Assembly: GCF_040932005.1 (NCBI RefSeq) | Contig: NZ_CP162414.1 | Location: 1,391,501 to 1,455,500, forward strand | Length of the DNA stretch: 64,000 bases | From: Aestuariibius sp. HNIBRBA575 | GTDB taxonomy: Bacteria > Pseudomonadota > Alphaproteobacteria > Rhodobacterales > Rhodobacteraceae | Direction: 5' to 3' | Shown here: positions 25,044-32,574 of the stretch, piece by piece | Layout: the number at the start of each line of letters is the position of its first letter | Position numbering within the stretch: the stretch's first letter is position 1 | The notes under the pieces: model-generated | What the model was told of the DNA's origin: nothing | Seen by the model: the letters and a program-made list of their open reading frames with translations, nothing else | The model's database searches: none | Made by a program: the position numbers and the translations under genes

Positions 25044-25316
25044 ATGCTTACCAAGAATATCACACCTATTATGGCCCTGATCCTAATCGCTAGCACGGCC
25101 ATGGCTGATGAGGCGCCAATGGCAGATGTCAGCATCGATACGGATGGTGACGGCGTGTATACACTGAGCGAAATTCAGGTCGCTTTTCCAACGATCAGTG
25201 CGGATGACTTTATGGTTTTGGATGCCAATGGGGACGGTGTTGTCGATATGATCGAGGCCCAAGCCGGCGCGGATGCCGGGCTGATCCCCATGGAGGAAAA
25301 GTCCACCGACGGATGA
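25044..25316 (+). CDS. Exported EF-hand calcium-binding protein
   Basis: 90 residues. Residues 1-21 form a signal peptide ending STAMA-DEA. Two EF-hand loops follow: DTDGDGVYTLSE (near 33-44) and DANGDGVVDMIE (near 63-74), each with the Asp/Asn at positions 1, 3 and 5 and Glu at 12. The protein is small, acidic and periplasmic; a calcium buffer or sensor role is inference. The ribosome site is GAGGAAAA just before ATG 25044. A hairpin at 25331-25353 follows. Confidence 0.88.
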   Translation: MLTKNITPIMALILIASTAMADEAPMADVSIDTDGDGVYTLSEIQVAFPTISADDFMVLDANGDGVVDMIEAQAGADAGLIPMEEKSTDG

Positions 25317-25330
25317 CGACATAATCAAAC

Positions 25331-25353
25331 GAGACGCCCGATTTGGGCGTCTC
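25331..25353. terminator. Hairpin between convergent EF-hand and CMD genes
   Basis: A perfect 9-bp stem (GAGACGCCC at 25331-25339 and its complement at 25345-25353) has a 5-base loop. A T-containing stretch follows on the minus strand (GTTTGATTAT), so it may serve both directions. Confidence 0.7.
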
Positions 25354-25369
25354 AATTCGACGATTTGGG

Positions 25370-25756
25370 TCAATCTGAGGGGTCTTGTTCTTCGAAGACT
25401 TCTAGCGCTGTGTTTAGCGCGTTGATCGCTGAGGGGAACCCGCCATAGAGCGACATTTGCCAGATCACTTCGGCAATTTCTTTTTGGGTCAGACCGGCCT
25501 TTAAGCCACCGGAAATATTGATCTTTAGCTGCGGTTTGGTCTGCCCACCCAATGCGGTTAGGGCCGCGATTGTGGCGATATATCTGTCTCTCAACGGCAG
25601 GCCCGGTCGGCCGTATTGTCGCCCATAAGAGAAATCAACGACACCTTCGGCCATTCCGGGCAACAAATGTCCGTACCGCGCATCCAGCGCCTGTTCCATG
25701 CCCGGGTTCAACGTTTCAGAGAGTTCTCTGCCGATTTGCGTGGTGGATTTGGTCAT
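25370..25756 (-). CDS. Carboxymuconolactone decarboxylase family protein
   Basis: 128 residues. The sequence resembles the gamma-carboxymuconolactone decarboxylase branch: YGHLLPGMAEGVVDFSYGRQ, LPLRDRYIATIAALTALGG, ISGGLKAGLTQKEIAEVIWQ and YGGFPSAINALNTALEVFEE. It lacks the CxxC of the AhpD branch seen in the gene at 10675, so the two are not equivalent. No other beta-ketoadipate pathway genes are nearby, and the role is open. Confidence 0.85.
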   Translation of the reverse strand: MTKSTTQIGRELSETLNPGMEQALDARYGHLLPGMAEGVVDFSYGRQYGRPGLPLRDRYIATIAALTALGGQTKPQLKINISGGLKAGLTQKEIAEVIWQMSLYGGFPSAINALNTALEVFEEQDPSD

Positions 25757-25871
25757 CTATGCCTCTGAATATCAAAAATAATTGTCATGATTTGATATGA
25801 GATCAGACATGGGTCTGATCAAGCCCTGAGGCGCGAGGTTTCGCCAGTCGCGGCCGTCATTTTCACAAAAC

Positions 25872-25897
25872 AAAAGGGCGGAAATCATCCGCCCTTT
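25872..25897 (-). terminator. Terminator of the ilvB-ilvN operon
   Basis: A perfect 10-bp stem (AAAGGGCGGA at 25873-25882 with 25888-25897) and a 5-base loop are followed on the minus strand by TTGTTTTG. It starts 27 bases past the ilvN stop. Confidence 0.88.
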
Positions 25898-25923
25898 GCC
25901 GTATCAGAAAGGGATCGCCGTTA

Positions 25924-26487
25924 TTACTCAGCGCCGCGTGACAGGGCCGCAACGCCCGTGCGCGCCATTTCCAACAGGCCAATCGGGCGCATCAGATCCG
26001 CAAAAGCGTCGATTTTTTCCGGCGTGCCGGTGATTTCAAACACAAAGCTTTCCAACGTGCTGTCGACCACATTGGCGCGGAAAATTTCCGCCATGCGCAA
26101 GGCTTCGATCCGATGTTCGCCTTTGCCGGACACCTTAAACAGCGCCAATTCGCGTTCCACGGACGGGCCTTCGACGGTCAGGTCATGCACGTCGCGCACC
26201 GGTACAATCCGGCCGACTTGGGCTTTGATTTGTTCGATCACTTGCGGCGTGCCGCTGGTGACAATGGTGATGCGCGACAGGTTTTCTTCGTGGTTCACTT
26301 CGGCCACGGTCAGGCTTTCGATGTTGTAGCCACGCCCGGCAAACAGGCCGATCACACGGGCCAGAACGCCGGGTTCATTTTCCACCAGCATCGCCAGTGT
26401 GTGGGTTTCAACAACGTCCGAAAAATTGGGGCGTAGGTTATAGGCGGAATGGCTGGTAGAGCCTTTTTTGATACGTAGTGCGGACAT
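25924..26487 (-). CDS. ilvN: Acetolactate synthase small (regulatory) subunit
   Basis: 187 residues. An N-terminal ACT domain starts near residue 28 (ETHTLAMLVENEPGVLARVI, GLFAGRGYNIESLTV). A second ACT-like C-terminal domain contains SGKGEHRIEALRMAEIFRA. The subunit activates the large subunit and confers feedback inhibition by valine. It starts 13 bases after ilvB and shares its attenuated transcript. Confidence 0.95.
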   Translation of the reverse strand: MSALRIKKGSTSHSAYNLRPNFSDVVETHTLAMLVENEPGVLARVIGLFAGRGYNIESLTVAEVNHEENLSRITIVTSGTPQVIEQIKAQVGRIVPVRDVHDLTVEGPSVERELALFKVSGKGEHRIEALRMAEIFRANVVDSTLESFVFEITGTPEKIDAFADLMRPIGLLEMARTGVAALSRGAE

Positions 26488-26499
26488 TTTCGTCTCTCC

Positions 26500-28251
26500 T
26501 TATACCAAAACCGAGCCGGACGCGTCGATTGCGCCTTCGGTGGAATCGTCGCCCATCAGCATTTCGTTATGCGCCTTGCCCGATGGGATCATCGGATAGC
26601 AGTTTTCATGCTTTTCAACCAGACAATCAAACAGAACCGGCCCGTCATGATGGATCATTTCCAGGATCGCATCATCCAGCGTGTCGGGATCGGAACATTG
26701 AATGCCTTTGGCGCCAAACGCTTCGGCCAATTTCACGAAATCAGGCAGGCTTTCGGACCAGCTGCTGGAATAGCGTTCGCCATGCAGCAATTCCTGCCAC
26801 TGACGCACCATGCCCAGACGTTCATTGTTCAAAATGAACTGTTTCACCGGCAGGCGATACTGCATCGCAGTGCCCATTTCCTGCATGTTCATCAGCCAGG
26901 ACGCTTCGCCAGCCACGTTGATCACCAAGGCATCCGGATGCGCCAGTTGCGCACCGATTGAGGCAGGGAACCCATAGCCCATCGTGCCCAGACCGCCGGA
27001 TGTCATCCACCGATTGGGTTCATTGAATTTCAAAAACTGCGCCGCCCACATCTGATGCTGGCCCACCTCAGTGGTCACATAGCGGTCCATGTCTTTGGTC
27101 AGTGCTTCCAGCCGTTCCAGCGCATATTGAGGTTTGATCACCTTGCCGGTTTGTTCAAACGCCAGACAATTCACAGCTTTCCAATCTGCGATTTGACCTT
27201 TCCAACGCGCCAAACCGTCTTTGTTGACCTTGCGCCCGCGGGATTTCCACACTTTCAGCAGGTCTTCTAATACGTGGCCCACATCGCCAACAATCGGGAT
27301 ATCGACCGGGATCACTTTGTTGATCGAGGACGGGTCGATGTCGATATGAGCCTTGGTTGAGTTGGGGCTGAATTTTTCAATCACCCCGGTGATGCGGTCG
27401 TCAAAACGCGCGCCGATATTGATCATCAGATCGCAATCATGCATCGCCATATTCGCCTCATACAGACCATGCATGCCCAACATGCCCAGCCAATTTTCAC
27501 CCGTCGCCGGGTAGGCGCCCAAACCCATCAAAGTCGACGTGATCGGGATGCCCGTTGCATCCACCAATTCGCGCAGCAATTGTGACGCCGCCGTGCCGGA
27601 ATTGATCACGCCACCGCCGGTATAAAATACCGGGCGTTCGGCCTGTTCCATGGCTTCGACCAATTCGGTGATCGAGGCAATGTCGCCTTTGACGGGTGGG
27701 TTATAATGGCTCTTGTTTTTCAGTTTGTCGGTGTATTTACCGGTGGCAAATTGCACGTCCTTGGGCACGTCAATCAGAACCGGACCGGGGCGGCCAGTGG
27801 TGGCCACGTGGAACGCTTCGTGAATGGTGCCGGACAATTTGTCGGTCTCTTTGACCAACCAATTGTGTTTGGTGCAGGGGCGGGTGATGCCAACGGTGTC
27901 GGCTTCCTGAAAGGCGTCCGACCCAATCATAAAGGTCGGTACCTGCCCGGAAAACACAACGATCGGAATGGAATCCAACAATGCATCGGTCAGGCCGGTC
28001 ACTGCGTTTGTCGCGCCGGGTCCGGATGTCACCAGCGCCACGCCAACCTTGCCGGTGGAACGTGCATAGGCTTCGGCGGCGTGGATCGCGGCCTGTTCAT
28101 GGCGCACCAAAACGTGGCGGATGTCATTCTGAAGAAAGACCTCATCATAAATCGGAAGCACAGCTCCGCCAGGATATCCGAAGATTGTGTCGACACCCTG
28201 ATCCTTCAGGGCCTGAACTACCATTTTCGCACCGGTCATCTGACGTGTCAT
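26500..28251 (-). CDS. ilvB: Acetolactate synthase large (catalytic) subunit
   Basis: 583 residues. It joins two pyruvates, or pyruvate and 2-oxobutyrate, on thiamine diphosphate, the first common step of Val, Leu and Ile synthesis. The N-terminal domain has FGYPGGAVLPIYDEVFL, the catalytic Glu in RHEQAAIHAAEAYAR, and TSGPGATNAVTGL. The C-terminal thiamine-diphosphate segment reads AGEASWLMNMQEMG...FILNN, with Glu449 where most family members have the Asp of GDGS. Expression is probably set by the attenuator upstream. The symbol could equally be ilvI. Confidence 0.95.
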   Translation of the reverse strand: MTRQMTGAKMVVQALKDQGVDTIFGYPGGAVLPIYDEVFLQNDIRHVLVRHEQAAIHAAEAYARSTGKVGVALVTSGPGATNAVTGLTDALLDSIPIVVFSGQVPTFMIGSDAFQEADTVGITRPCTKHNWLVKETDKLSGTIHEAFHVATTGRPGPVLIDVPKDVQFATGKYTDKLKNKSHYNPPVKGDIASITELVEAMEQAERPVFYTGGGVINSGTAASQLLRELVDATGIPITSTLMGLGAYPATGENWLGMLGMHGLYEANMAMHDCDLMINIGARFDDRITGVIEKFSPNSTKAHIDIDPSSINKVIPVDIPIVGDVGHVLEDLLKVWKSRGRKVNKDGLARWKGQIADWKAVNCLAFEQTGKVIKPQYALERLEALTKDMDRYVTTEVGQHQMWAAQFLKFNEPNRWMTSGGLGTMGYGFPASIGAQLAHPDALVINVAGEASWLMNMQEMGTAMQYRLPVKQFILNNERLGMVRQWQELLHGERYSSSWSESLPDFVKLAEAFGAKGIQCSDPDTLDDAILEMIHHDGPVLFDCLVEKHENCYPMIPSGKAHNEMLMGDDSTEGAIDASGSVLV

Positions 28252-28289
28252 GTCTTGCTCCGTATTCAGACATTTTTAAGTTGCGCAAC

Positions 28290-28402
28290 AAAAAACCCCC
28301 GGAAATTTCCGAGGGCGCATGGGGTACCATTATGGTCTACCGTTACCGGTCCATGCGCCTTATTCTCACAAGTACTAGAATGCGTTTCATTCCGGGCTCC
28401 TC
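28290..28402 (-). promoter_or_regulatory. Transcription attenuator of ilvB-ilvN
   Basis: Read on the minus strand: a GAGGAG ribosome site (about 28396-28401), a 15-codon leader peptide, then two mutually interfering hairpins. Hairpin A pairs 28351-28359 with 28314-28322 (9 perfect bp, GGCGCATGG/CCATGCGCC). Its upstream arm lies in leader codons 11-14. Hairpin B is a terminator, pairing 28309-28315 with 28296-28302 around an AAATTT loop, followed by six T (28290-28295). A and B share bases 28314-28315. A ribosome stalled at Ile/Leu/Val codons would leave A free to form, while one reaching the stop would cover the A arm and favour B. Confidence 0.85.
28343..28390 (-). CDS. ilv leader peptide (attenuation)
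   Basis: The short frame MKRILVLVRIRRMDR starts at ATG 28390 and stops at TAA 28345-28343. Six of its 15 residues are Ile, Leu or Val, and five of them are consecutive (ILVLV). GAGGAG lies 6-11 bases upstream of the ATG. It has the size, position and composition expected of an ilv-type attenuation leader peptide, and it is too short for routine gene finders. Confidence 0.82.
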   Translation of the reverse strand: MKRILVLVRIRRMDR

Positions 28403-28770
28403 GTTGCGTGGTGACTTTATGCACGGGGGAAACATGGCGTCAACAGTAATGCAGCAAAAATTTCGTCAAACGGGGGTTTGCCGCAATAAAATTACAAAAT
28501 CGCCTTTGGCTGCCATTTGAAACGGATCAAATTTACGTGTGATTCTATCAAATTTTGATCAGACCTGCGGGCTGAAATTGTCCGATCCGGCAATAATGGC
28601 AATGTTGTTTCCAATCCATCGACAATCTTGGCTTTTGTTAATCACTTTTTAACCTGGATGCGGGGTTTGCCACATTCTCTTTGAAATATGCCCGCAATTG
28701 CGCCACATTTGGCCCAGTTTTTGACACATTTCAGCGCGGTCGATGGGGACGCGTTTTAAAGGGGACTGCC
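28403..28770. other. Divergent promoter region between ilvB and the RTX gene
   Basis: No gene is seen in this 368-base AT-richer stretch. It should hold the promoter of the ilv leader transcript on the minus strand and the promoter of the RTX gene on the plus strand. A frame upstream of the RTX start (from 28681) lacks a ribosome site. Confidence 0.5.
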
Positions 28771-30570
28771 ATGATACCTGCCTCGGTAACCGATTATGCC
28801 CAAAGTGAGATAGATTTTAATCCATTATCCAATGCGACGATCTCTGATCTACCAAATGGTGGATATGGCGTGACTTTCTTCGCCGGAATTGGGGCCGAAG
28901 ATGCGGATGGCTTTGTCAATGCACTGCTATGCACCCAAGTTTTTGACGAAGAGGGTGTGCAAGGTTCCTTGATCGAACATTCTTATCAGGCAAATGCGGC
29001 AGGTGATCTGATTGTTGTTGAAACCCCCGATGGGATCGCCATTCAGTTTGATGTGTTGGCCGGGCCAGTTGCACAGCGTCTGACCTTTGACGGGGATGCT
29101 GCTGCGCTTGAGGATATGAACGCCGTGGTCAAAGGCACTCCTTTTGTTGACGCGCTTTATACTGATGGCGGCGATGACTTTATTCGTGCCATGTCGGCCG
29201 GGGACAGCATCAGCGCCAGTGGCGGCGATGATGTGGTTCTGGGCGGTCATGGGGGTGATCTGATCCGCACGTGGACCGGTGACGACGTGGTGCATGCGGG
29301 CAAAGGCGACGATGTGGTCTATGCCGGTGCGGGCGACGATTATGTTCTGGGCGGCGAAGGTCACGATAAAATCGGTGGTGGCTACGGCAATGACACCCTT
29401 TATGGCCATGATAACAACGACACATTGTATGGGGCCCGCGGCGAAGACAGTCTGCATGGTGGCAACAACAATGACACGTTGTTTGGTGGCGATGGCGGCG
29501 ACCGGTTGCATGGCAACAAAGGCAATGACGCGCTTTATGGTCAACAGGGCAACGATTTCATCCGTGGGGATTGGGGCAATGACCTGATCGTGGCCGGGAT
29601 CGGCAAAGACATCGCCTATGGCGGGGCTGGCCATGACGAAATCTATGGCGGGGCCAGCGCGGATAAACTTTATGGTGGGGATGGCGACGATGCCATTCGC
29701 GGCGGCTCTGGCTGGGATAAAATCAATGGTGGCGACGGCGATGACAGCCTGCATGGCAATGCCGGTCGCGATATCATTATCGGCGGCAACGGGTCTGACC
29801 ATGTCGGCGGTGGATCTGGCAACGATGTGATTGATACATCCGGCAATGTTGACGATGTGTTTGGCATTTCTGGTGCGCCTGATCTGGGTTATCCGGGGCT
29901 GTTCCCCGCGGATCCTTTGCCGGGCGACGATATGGATGTTGTCTGGGCCGGGGCCGGGCATGACACGGTCACCACCGGCGATGACGCGGATTACATTCGC
30001 GGTGGGTCCGGCAATGACACGCTGGATGGCGGGTTTGACGCCGACACGATCTATGGCAATTCCGGAAATGACGTGATTATCGCGGGCGAAGGGTCCGATA
30101 CGGTGTTCGCAGGCACCGGCAATGATGTGATCCATGGTGGCCTGCCGCCCGGGCTGCCAGATACGCTGAATGTTCCCGATGTTTTGGGCGATTTGGAGCC
30201 TGATAACGGCGATGACCTGCTTTATGGCGGTCATGGGGATGATCAAATTTTCGGCGCGGATGATGACGACACAATCTATGGCGGTCACGGGGATGACCTG
30301 ATTGATGGGGGTGTCGATAATGACCTGATGACCGGTGGTGATGGCGATGACCTGTTTGCGTTCGACGACGGAGACGGCGCTGACGTGATCACAGATTTTG
30401 GCCATGGTGCCGACCAAATCCAAATCTCTGGAATTGACGGTCTGGACTTTGCCGGGCTGTTCCTAAGCCAGGATGAAAGCGCCGCCGTAATCGAAGCGGG
30501 TGATCTGGTGATCCGCCTCGAAGGTGTAAATGCAGAAGACCTGAGCGAAGAAGACTTCTTGTTCGCCTAA
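28771..30570 (+). CDS. RTX-type hemolysin-repeat calcium-binding protein
   Basis: 599 residues from ATG 28771 with AAAGGGG at 28759-28764. Residues 1-135 form a beta-rich non-repeat domain. From about 140 to 530 the protein is built of nonapeptide repeats of the GGxGxDxUx type (GGDGDDAIRGGSGWDKINGG, GGHGDDLIDGG), which bind calcium and fold as parallel beta-rolls. A C-terminal acidic region (AFDDGDGADVITDFGHGADQ onward) looks like the usual type I secretion end. No Sec signal and no adjacent type I transporter are seen. The opposite-strand open frame here is an artefact of the repeats. Confidence 0.93.
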   Translation: MIPASVTDYAQSEIDFNPLSNATISDLPNGGYGVTFFAGIGAEDADGFVNALLCTQVFDEEGVQGSLIEHSYQANAAGDLIVVETPDGIAIQFDVLAGPVAQRLTFDGDAAALEDMNAVVKGTPFVDALYTDGGDDFIRAMSAGDSISASGGDDVVLGGHGGDLIRTWTGDDVVHAGKGDDVVYAGAGDDYVLGGEGHDKIGGGYGNDTLYGHDNNDTLYGARGEDSLHGGNNNDTLFGGDGGDRLHGNKGNDALYGQQGNDFIRGDWGNDLIVAGIGKDIAYGGAGHDEIYGGASADKLYGGDGDDAIRGGSGWDKINGGDGDDSLHGNAGRDIIIGGNGSDHVGGGSGNDVIDTSGNVDDVFGISGAPDLGYPGLFPADPLPGDDMDVVWAGAGHDTVTTGDDADYIRGGSGNDTLDGGFDADTIYGNSGNDVIIAGEGSDTVFAGTGNDVIHGGLPPGLPDTLNVPDVLGDLEPDNGDDLLYGGHGDDQIFGADDDDTIYGGHGDDLIDGGVDNDLMTGGDGDDLFAFDDGDGADVITDFGHGADQIQISGIDGLDFAGLFLSQDESAAVIEAGDLVIRLEGVNAEDLSEEDFLFA

Positions 30571-30576
30571 ACAACG

Positions 30577-30599
30577 TTTGGGGGCCAATTGCCCCCAAA
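30577..30599 (+). terminator. Hairpin after the RTX gene
   Basis: A perfect 9-bp stem (TTTGGGGGC at 30577-30585 with 30591-30599) and a 5-base loop lie just past the RTX stop. Only three or four T follow, so it may be a weak terminator or an mRNA-stabilising end between the two genes. Confidence 0.65.
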
Positions 30600-30657
30600 T
30601 TTGACCCAAAACCCGATCTGTGACGTCAAATTGATGTCAAAACCCAAGGAGCCGCCT

Positions 30658-31029
30658 GTGCCATCCATCGCTGATACCTTGTCCAGCCGAAATGTCGATC
30701 TTGTTGATGCTGTTTATGCCATGCAGGGTCCTGATGGGCGTCCGTTCATTTTGTGGCTTGAACATTCGCAGGATCCGGCTGCAATTGGCGAAAAGGATGT
30801 CTATGTCGCAACCGAAGGTCAGGAAGCCGCGCCGTTTTCGCTCGGATTTCGATTGTCCCCGACACAGGATTTGAAATTTGCTGTGGATGATGTGGCTCAG
30901 CGGGTCACCGTCGGGTTGGCGTCGCAAGGGACATTGCCCAAAGATCAGGATTTTCAGGTGGAATTGTCCGTAAACGAGGGCAATGTGACCCTGCTGCGGT
31001 CCTTTAGCCCAGCCAAGTTGCATTCCTAG
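30658..31029 (+). CDS. Small protein of unknown function downstream of RTX gene
   Basis: 123 residues from GTG 30658, chosen because AAGGAG at 30646-30651 is ideally spaced; an ATG at 30634 lies before that site and is less likely. The protein is soluble and beta-rich (DVYVATEGQEAAPFSLGFRL, VAQRVTVGLASQGTLPKDQD) with no signal peptide, membrane segment or recognised family. It follows the RTX gene by 87 bases on the same strand, and a good terminator ends the unit, so a link to the RTX protein is plausible but unproven. Confidence 0.7.
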   Translation: MPSIADTLSSRNVDLVDAVYAMQGPDGRPFILWLEHSQDPAAIGEKDVYVATEGQEAAPFSLGFRLSPTQDLKFAVDDVAQRVTVGLASQGTLPKDQDFQVELSVNEGNVTLLRSFSPAKLHS

Positions 31030-31064
31030 GCCAACGGCATTCTGACAGAATAGTTTCTGTTGAT

Positions 31065-31089
31065 CGGGGCGTCATTGCGCCCCGTTTTT
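31065..31089 (+). terminator. Terminator after the RTX-linked gene
   Basis: A 7-bp GC stem (CGGGGCG at 31065-31071 with 31078-31084) and a 6-base loop are followed by TTTTTA. It stands 36 bases past the stop of the 123-residue gene. Confidence 0.85.
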
Positions 31090-31105
31090 ATTGATACAGC
31101 TGGGT

Positions 31106-31867
31106 CTAATCGCGCATTTCACGCACAGCCTGATCCGCATTATCCGTCGAGGCCTGAATTTTCTCTGCAAGTGCGCGAATTTCTTTGGCGACAACAGAAA
31201 AACCAGACCCCACTTCGCCTGCATGGGCCGCCTGAATAGAGGCATTCAACGCCGTCATGCGCACCGCAGATGCAATCGATTTAATTTCATCCAATGTGGT
31301 TTCCAACGTGATATGAAGCTGATCCACCTGAGACATGGTTTCTTGTTTCTGGTTGTCCAAATCCGCCCAGAGATCCCATATCATTTTGGTCATTTCATCG
31401 CGCACGACTGGCCACAGGGTTTCGTAAAAATGTCGCGCGGATCTGCAATCGGGCAGGGTTCCTGCCTCAATCAGAGTTTGCATATCCTGAATTTTGGACT
31501 GCACCCCCAATATGCGATTTTTACGCTGGGGATGCTGTAATGCGATGGACCTGATCCATTCGATCCGTTCCCGTGGATGATCGGCAAAATTTCCCGTGGA
31601 AAACCCACCTGTGCCATAGAGCAGATCCATATTGCGGCCAAATTGCGCAGCCATGTCGACAAATTCACCCATAACCAGATCGCGAATATCATCAGGCGGG
31701 GCAGAGGCCAGCGTCATCAGCCGCAGTGACATCTGAATGGTCAAACCACGTGTTGTCGCAATTTCATCAACCAGCACGCGAATGTCATTTTGTTCCTGAC
31801 CAAACGAGTTGGTGGCCGGGTTATAATAACTTGGCGTGGTTTGGTGTGGATCAAGTTGTACGTTCAT
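31106..31867 (-). CDS. Soluble methyl-accepting-type signalling protein
   Basis: 253 residues from ATG 31867 (AAAAGGGGCCGCT upstream on the minus strand). The C-terminal third is a methyl-accepting signalling hairpin: SIASAVRMTALNASIQAAHA, then GEVGSGFSVVAKEIRALAEK. It is short and stops soon after the tip. The N-terminal 170 residues are helical, without membrane segments and without a domain I recognise. It may feed into chemotaxis or a local circuit; it is encoded next to the two-component pair. Confidence 0.8.
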   Translation of the reverse strand: MNVQLDPHQTTPSYYNPATNSFGQEQNDIRVLVDEIATTRGLTIQMSLRLMTLASAPPDDIRDLVMGEFVDMAAQFGRNMDLLYGTGGFSTGNFADHPRERIEWIRSIALQHPQRKNRILGVQSKIQDMQTLIEAGTLPDCRSARHFYETLWPVVRDEMTKMIWDLWADLDNQKQETMSQVDQLHITLETTLDEIKSIASAVRMTALNASIQAAHAGEVGSGFSVVAKEIRALAEKIQASTDNADQAVREMRD

Positions 31868-31929
31868 AGCGGCCCCTTTTGAGGGGACAATATCAGTCAA
31901 ATTGTAAACTAATTGCTAAAAGTGTGTGG

Positions 31930-32574
31930 TTAATTCAGCGCCACGCCGGTGCCTTGCAGGACCCCATGTTCCAACGCATACCGGGTCAGTCCAGCGGTCG
32001 AACTGATCCCCAATTTACGTTTGATATTCTTTCTATGGGTTTCTACCGTGCGGACAGAAATATCCAAAACATTTGCGACTTCTTTGTTGGATTGCCCCTG
32101 CGCCAATTGCAACAAAATGGTTTGTTCCCGGTTGGTTAGGGGTTCCCGACCATCTGCGATTTTGGGTTTAAGGGAACCTTCGGCACCGGTGCATAGATAT
32201 TGTTCGCCACGCATGACCGCCTCAATCGCGGTATGGATTTCTTCGGTTGGGACATCCTTTAGCACATAGCCCTTGGCACCATGGTTAAGGGCGGTGCTGA
32301 TATATTCAGGGCTGTCATGCATCGACAGGATCAGAATCCGGGTCGCAGGACGGCGTTCCAAAATCATTTCAGTGGCCGTGAGCCCGCCCAGTTGCGGCAT
32401 ATTCAAATCCAGCAGAATGACATCGGGATCCAGCGTTTCTACCTGATCCACGATTTCCTGTCCGTTCGACAGGACGCCGACCACATTAATATTGTCATAG
32501 GATTCCAGCAGCGACTGGATGCCTTCGGCCACCATGGGGTGGTCATCAACGATAACAACTCGGACCAAACTCAT
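31930..32574 (-). CDS. NarL/LuxR-type response regulator
   Basis: 214 residues. The receiver domain has the acidic pocket VVIVDDHP (Asp10, Asp11), the phospho-acceptor Asp56 in DVILLDLNMPQLGG, and the conserved Lys in KGYVLKDVP. The C-terminal LuxR helix-turn-helix reads LTNREQTILLQLAQGQSNKE followed by VRTVETHRKNIKRKLG. Its start overlaps the kinase stop (ATGA), so kinase and regulator are co-translated. Likely targets include the divergent TRAP transporter genes, by proximity. Confidence 0.93.
   Translation of the reverse strand: MSLVRVVIVDDHPMVAEGIQSLLESYDNINVVGVLSNGQEIVDQVETLDPDVILLDLNMPQLGGLTATEMILERRPATRILILSMHDSPEYISTALNHGAKGYVLKDVPTEEIHTAIEAVMRGEQYLCTGAEGSLKPKIADGREPLTNREQTILLQLAQGQSNKEVANVLDISVRTVETHRKNIKRKLGISSTAGLTRYALEHGVLQGTGVALN

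Noticed and set aside
29170..30360. CRISPR-like or satellite DNA array
   Set aside because: The short periodic similarity comes from codons of the RTX nonapeptide repeat. Spacers and repeats of constant length are absent.
28927..30423. 498-codon open frame on the minus strand opposite the RTX gene
   Set aside because: It is the complement of the GGxGxD repeat, which keeps several frames open by composition. The translation is a low-complexity Ile/Ala/Val series with no ribosome site.
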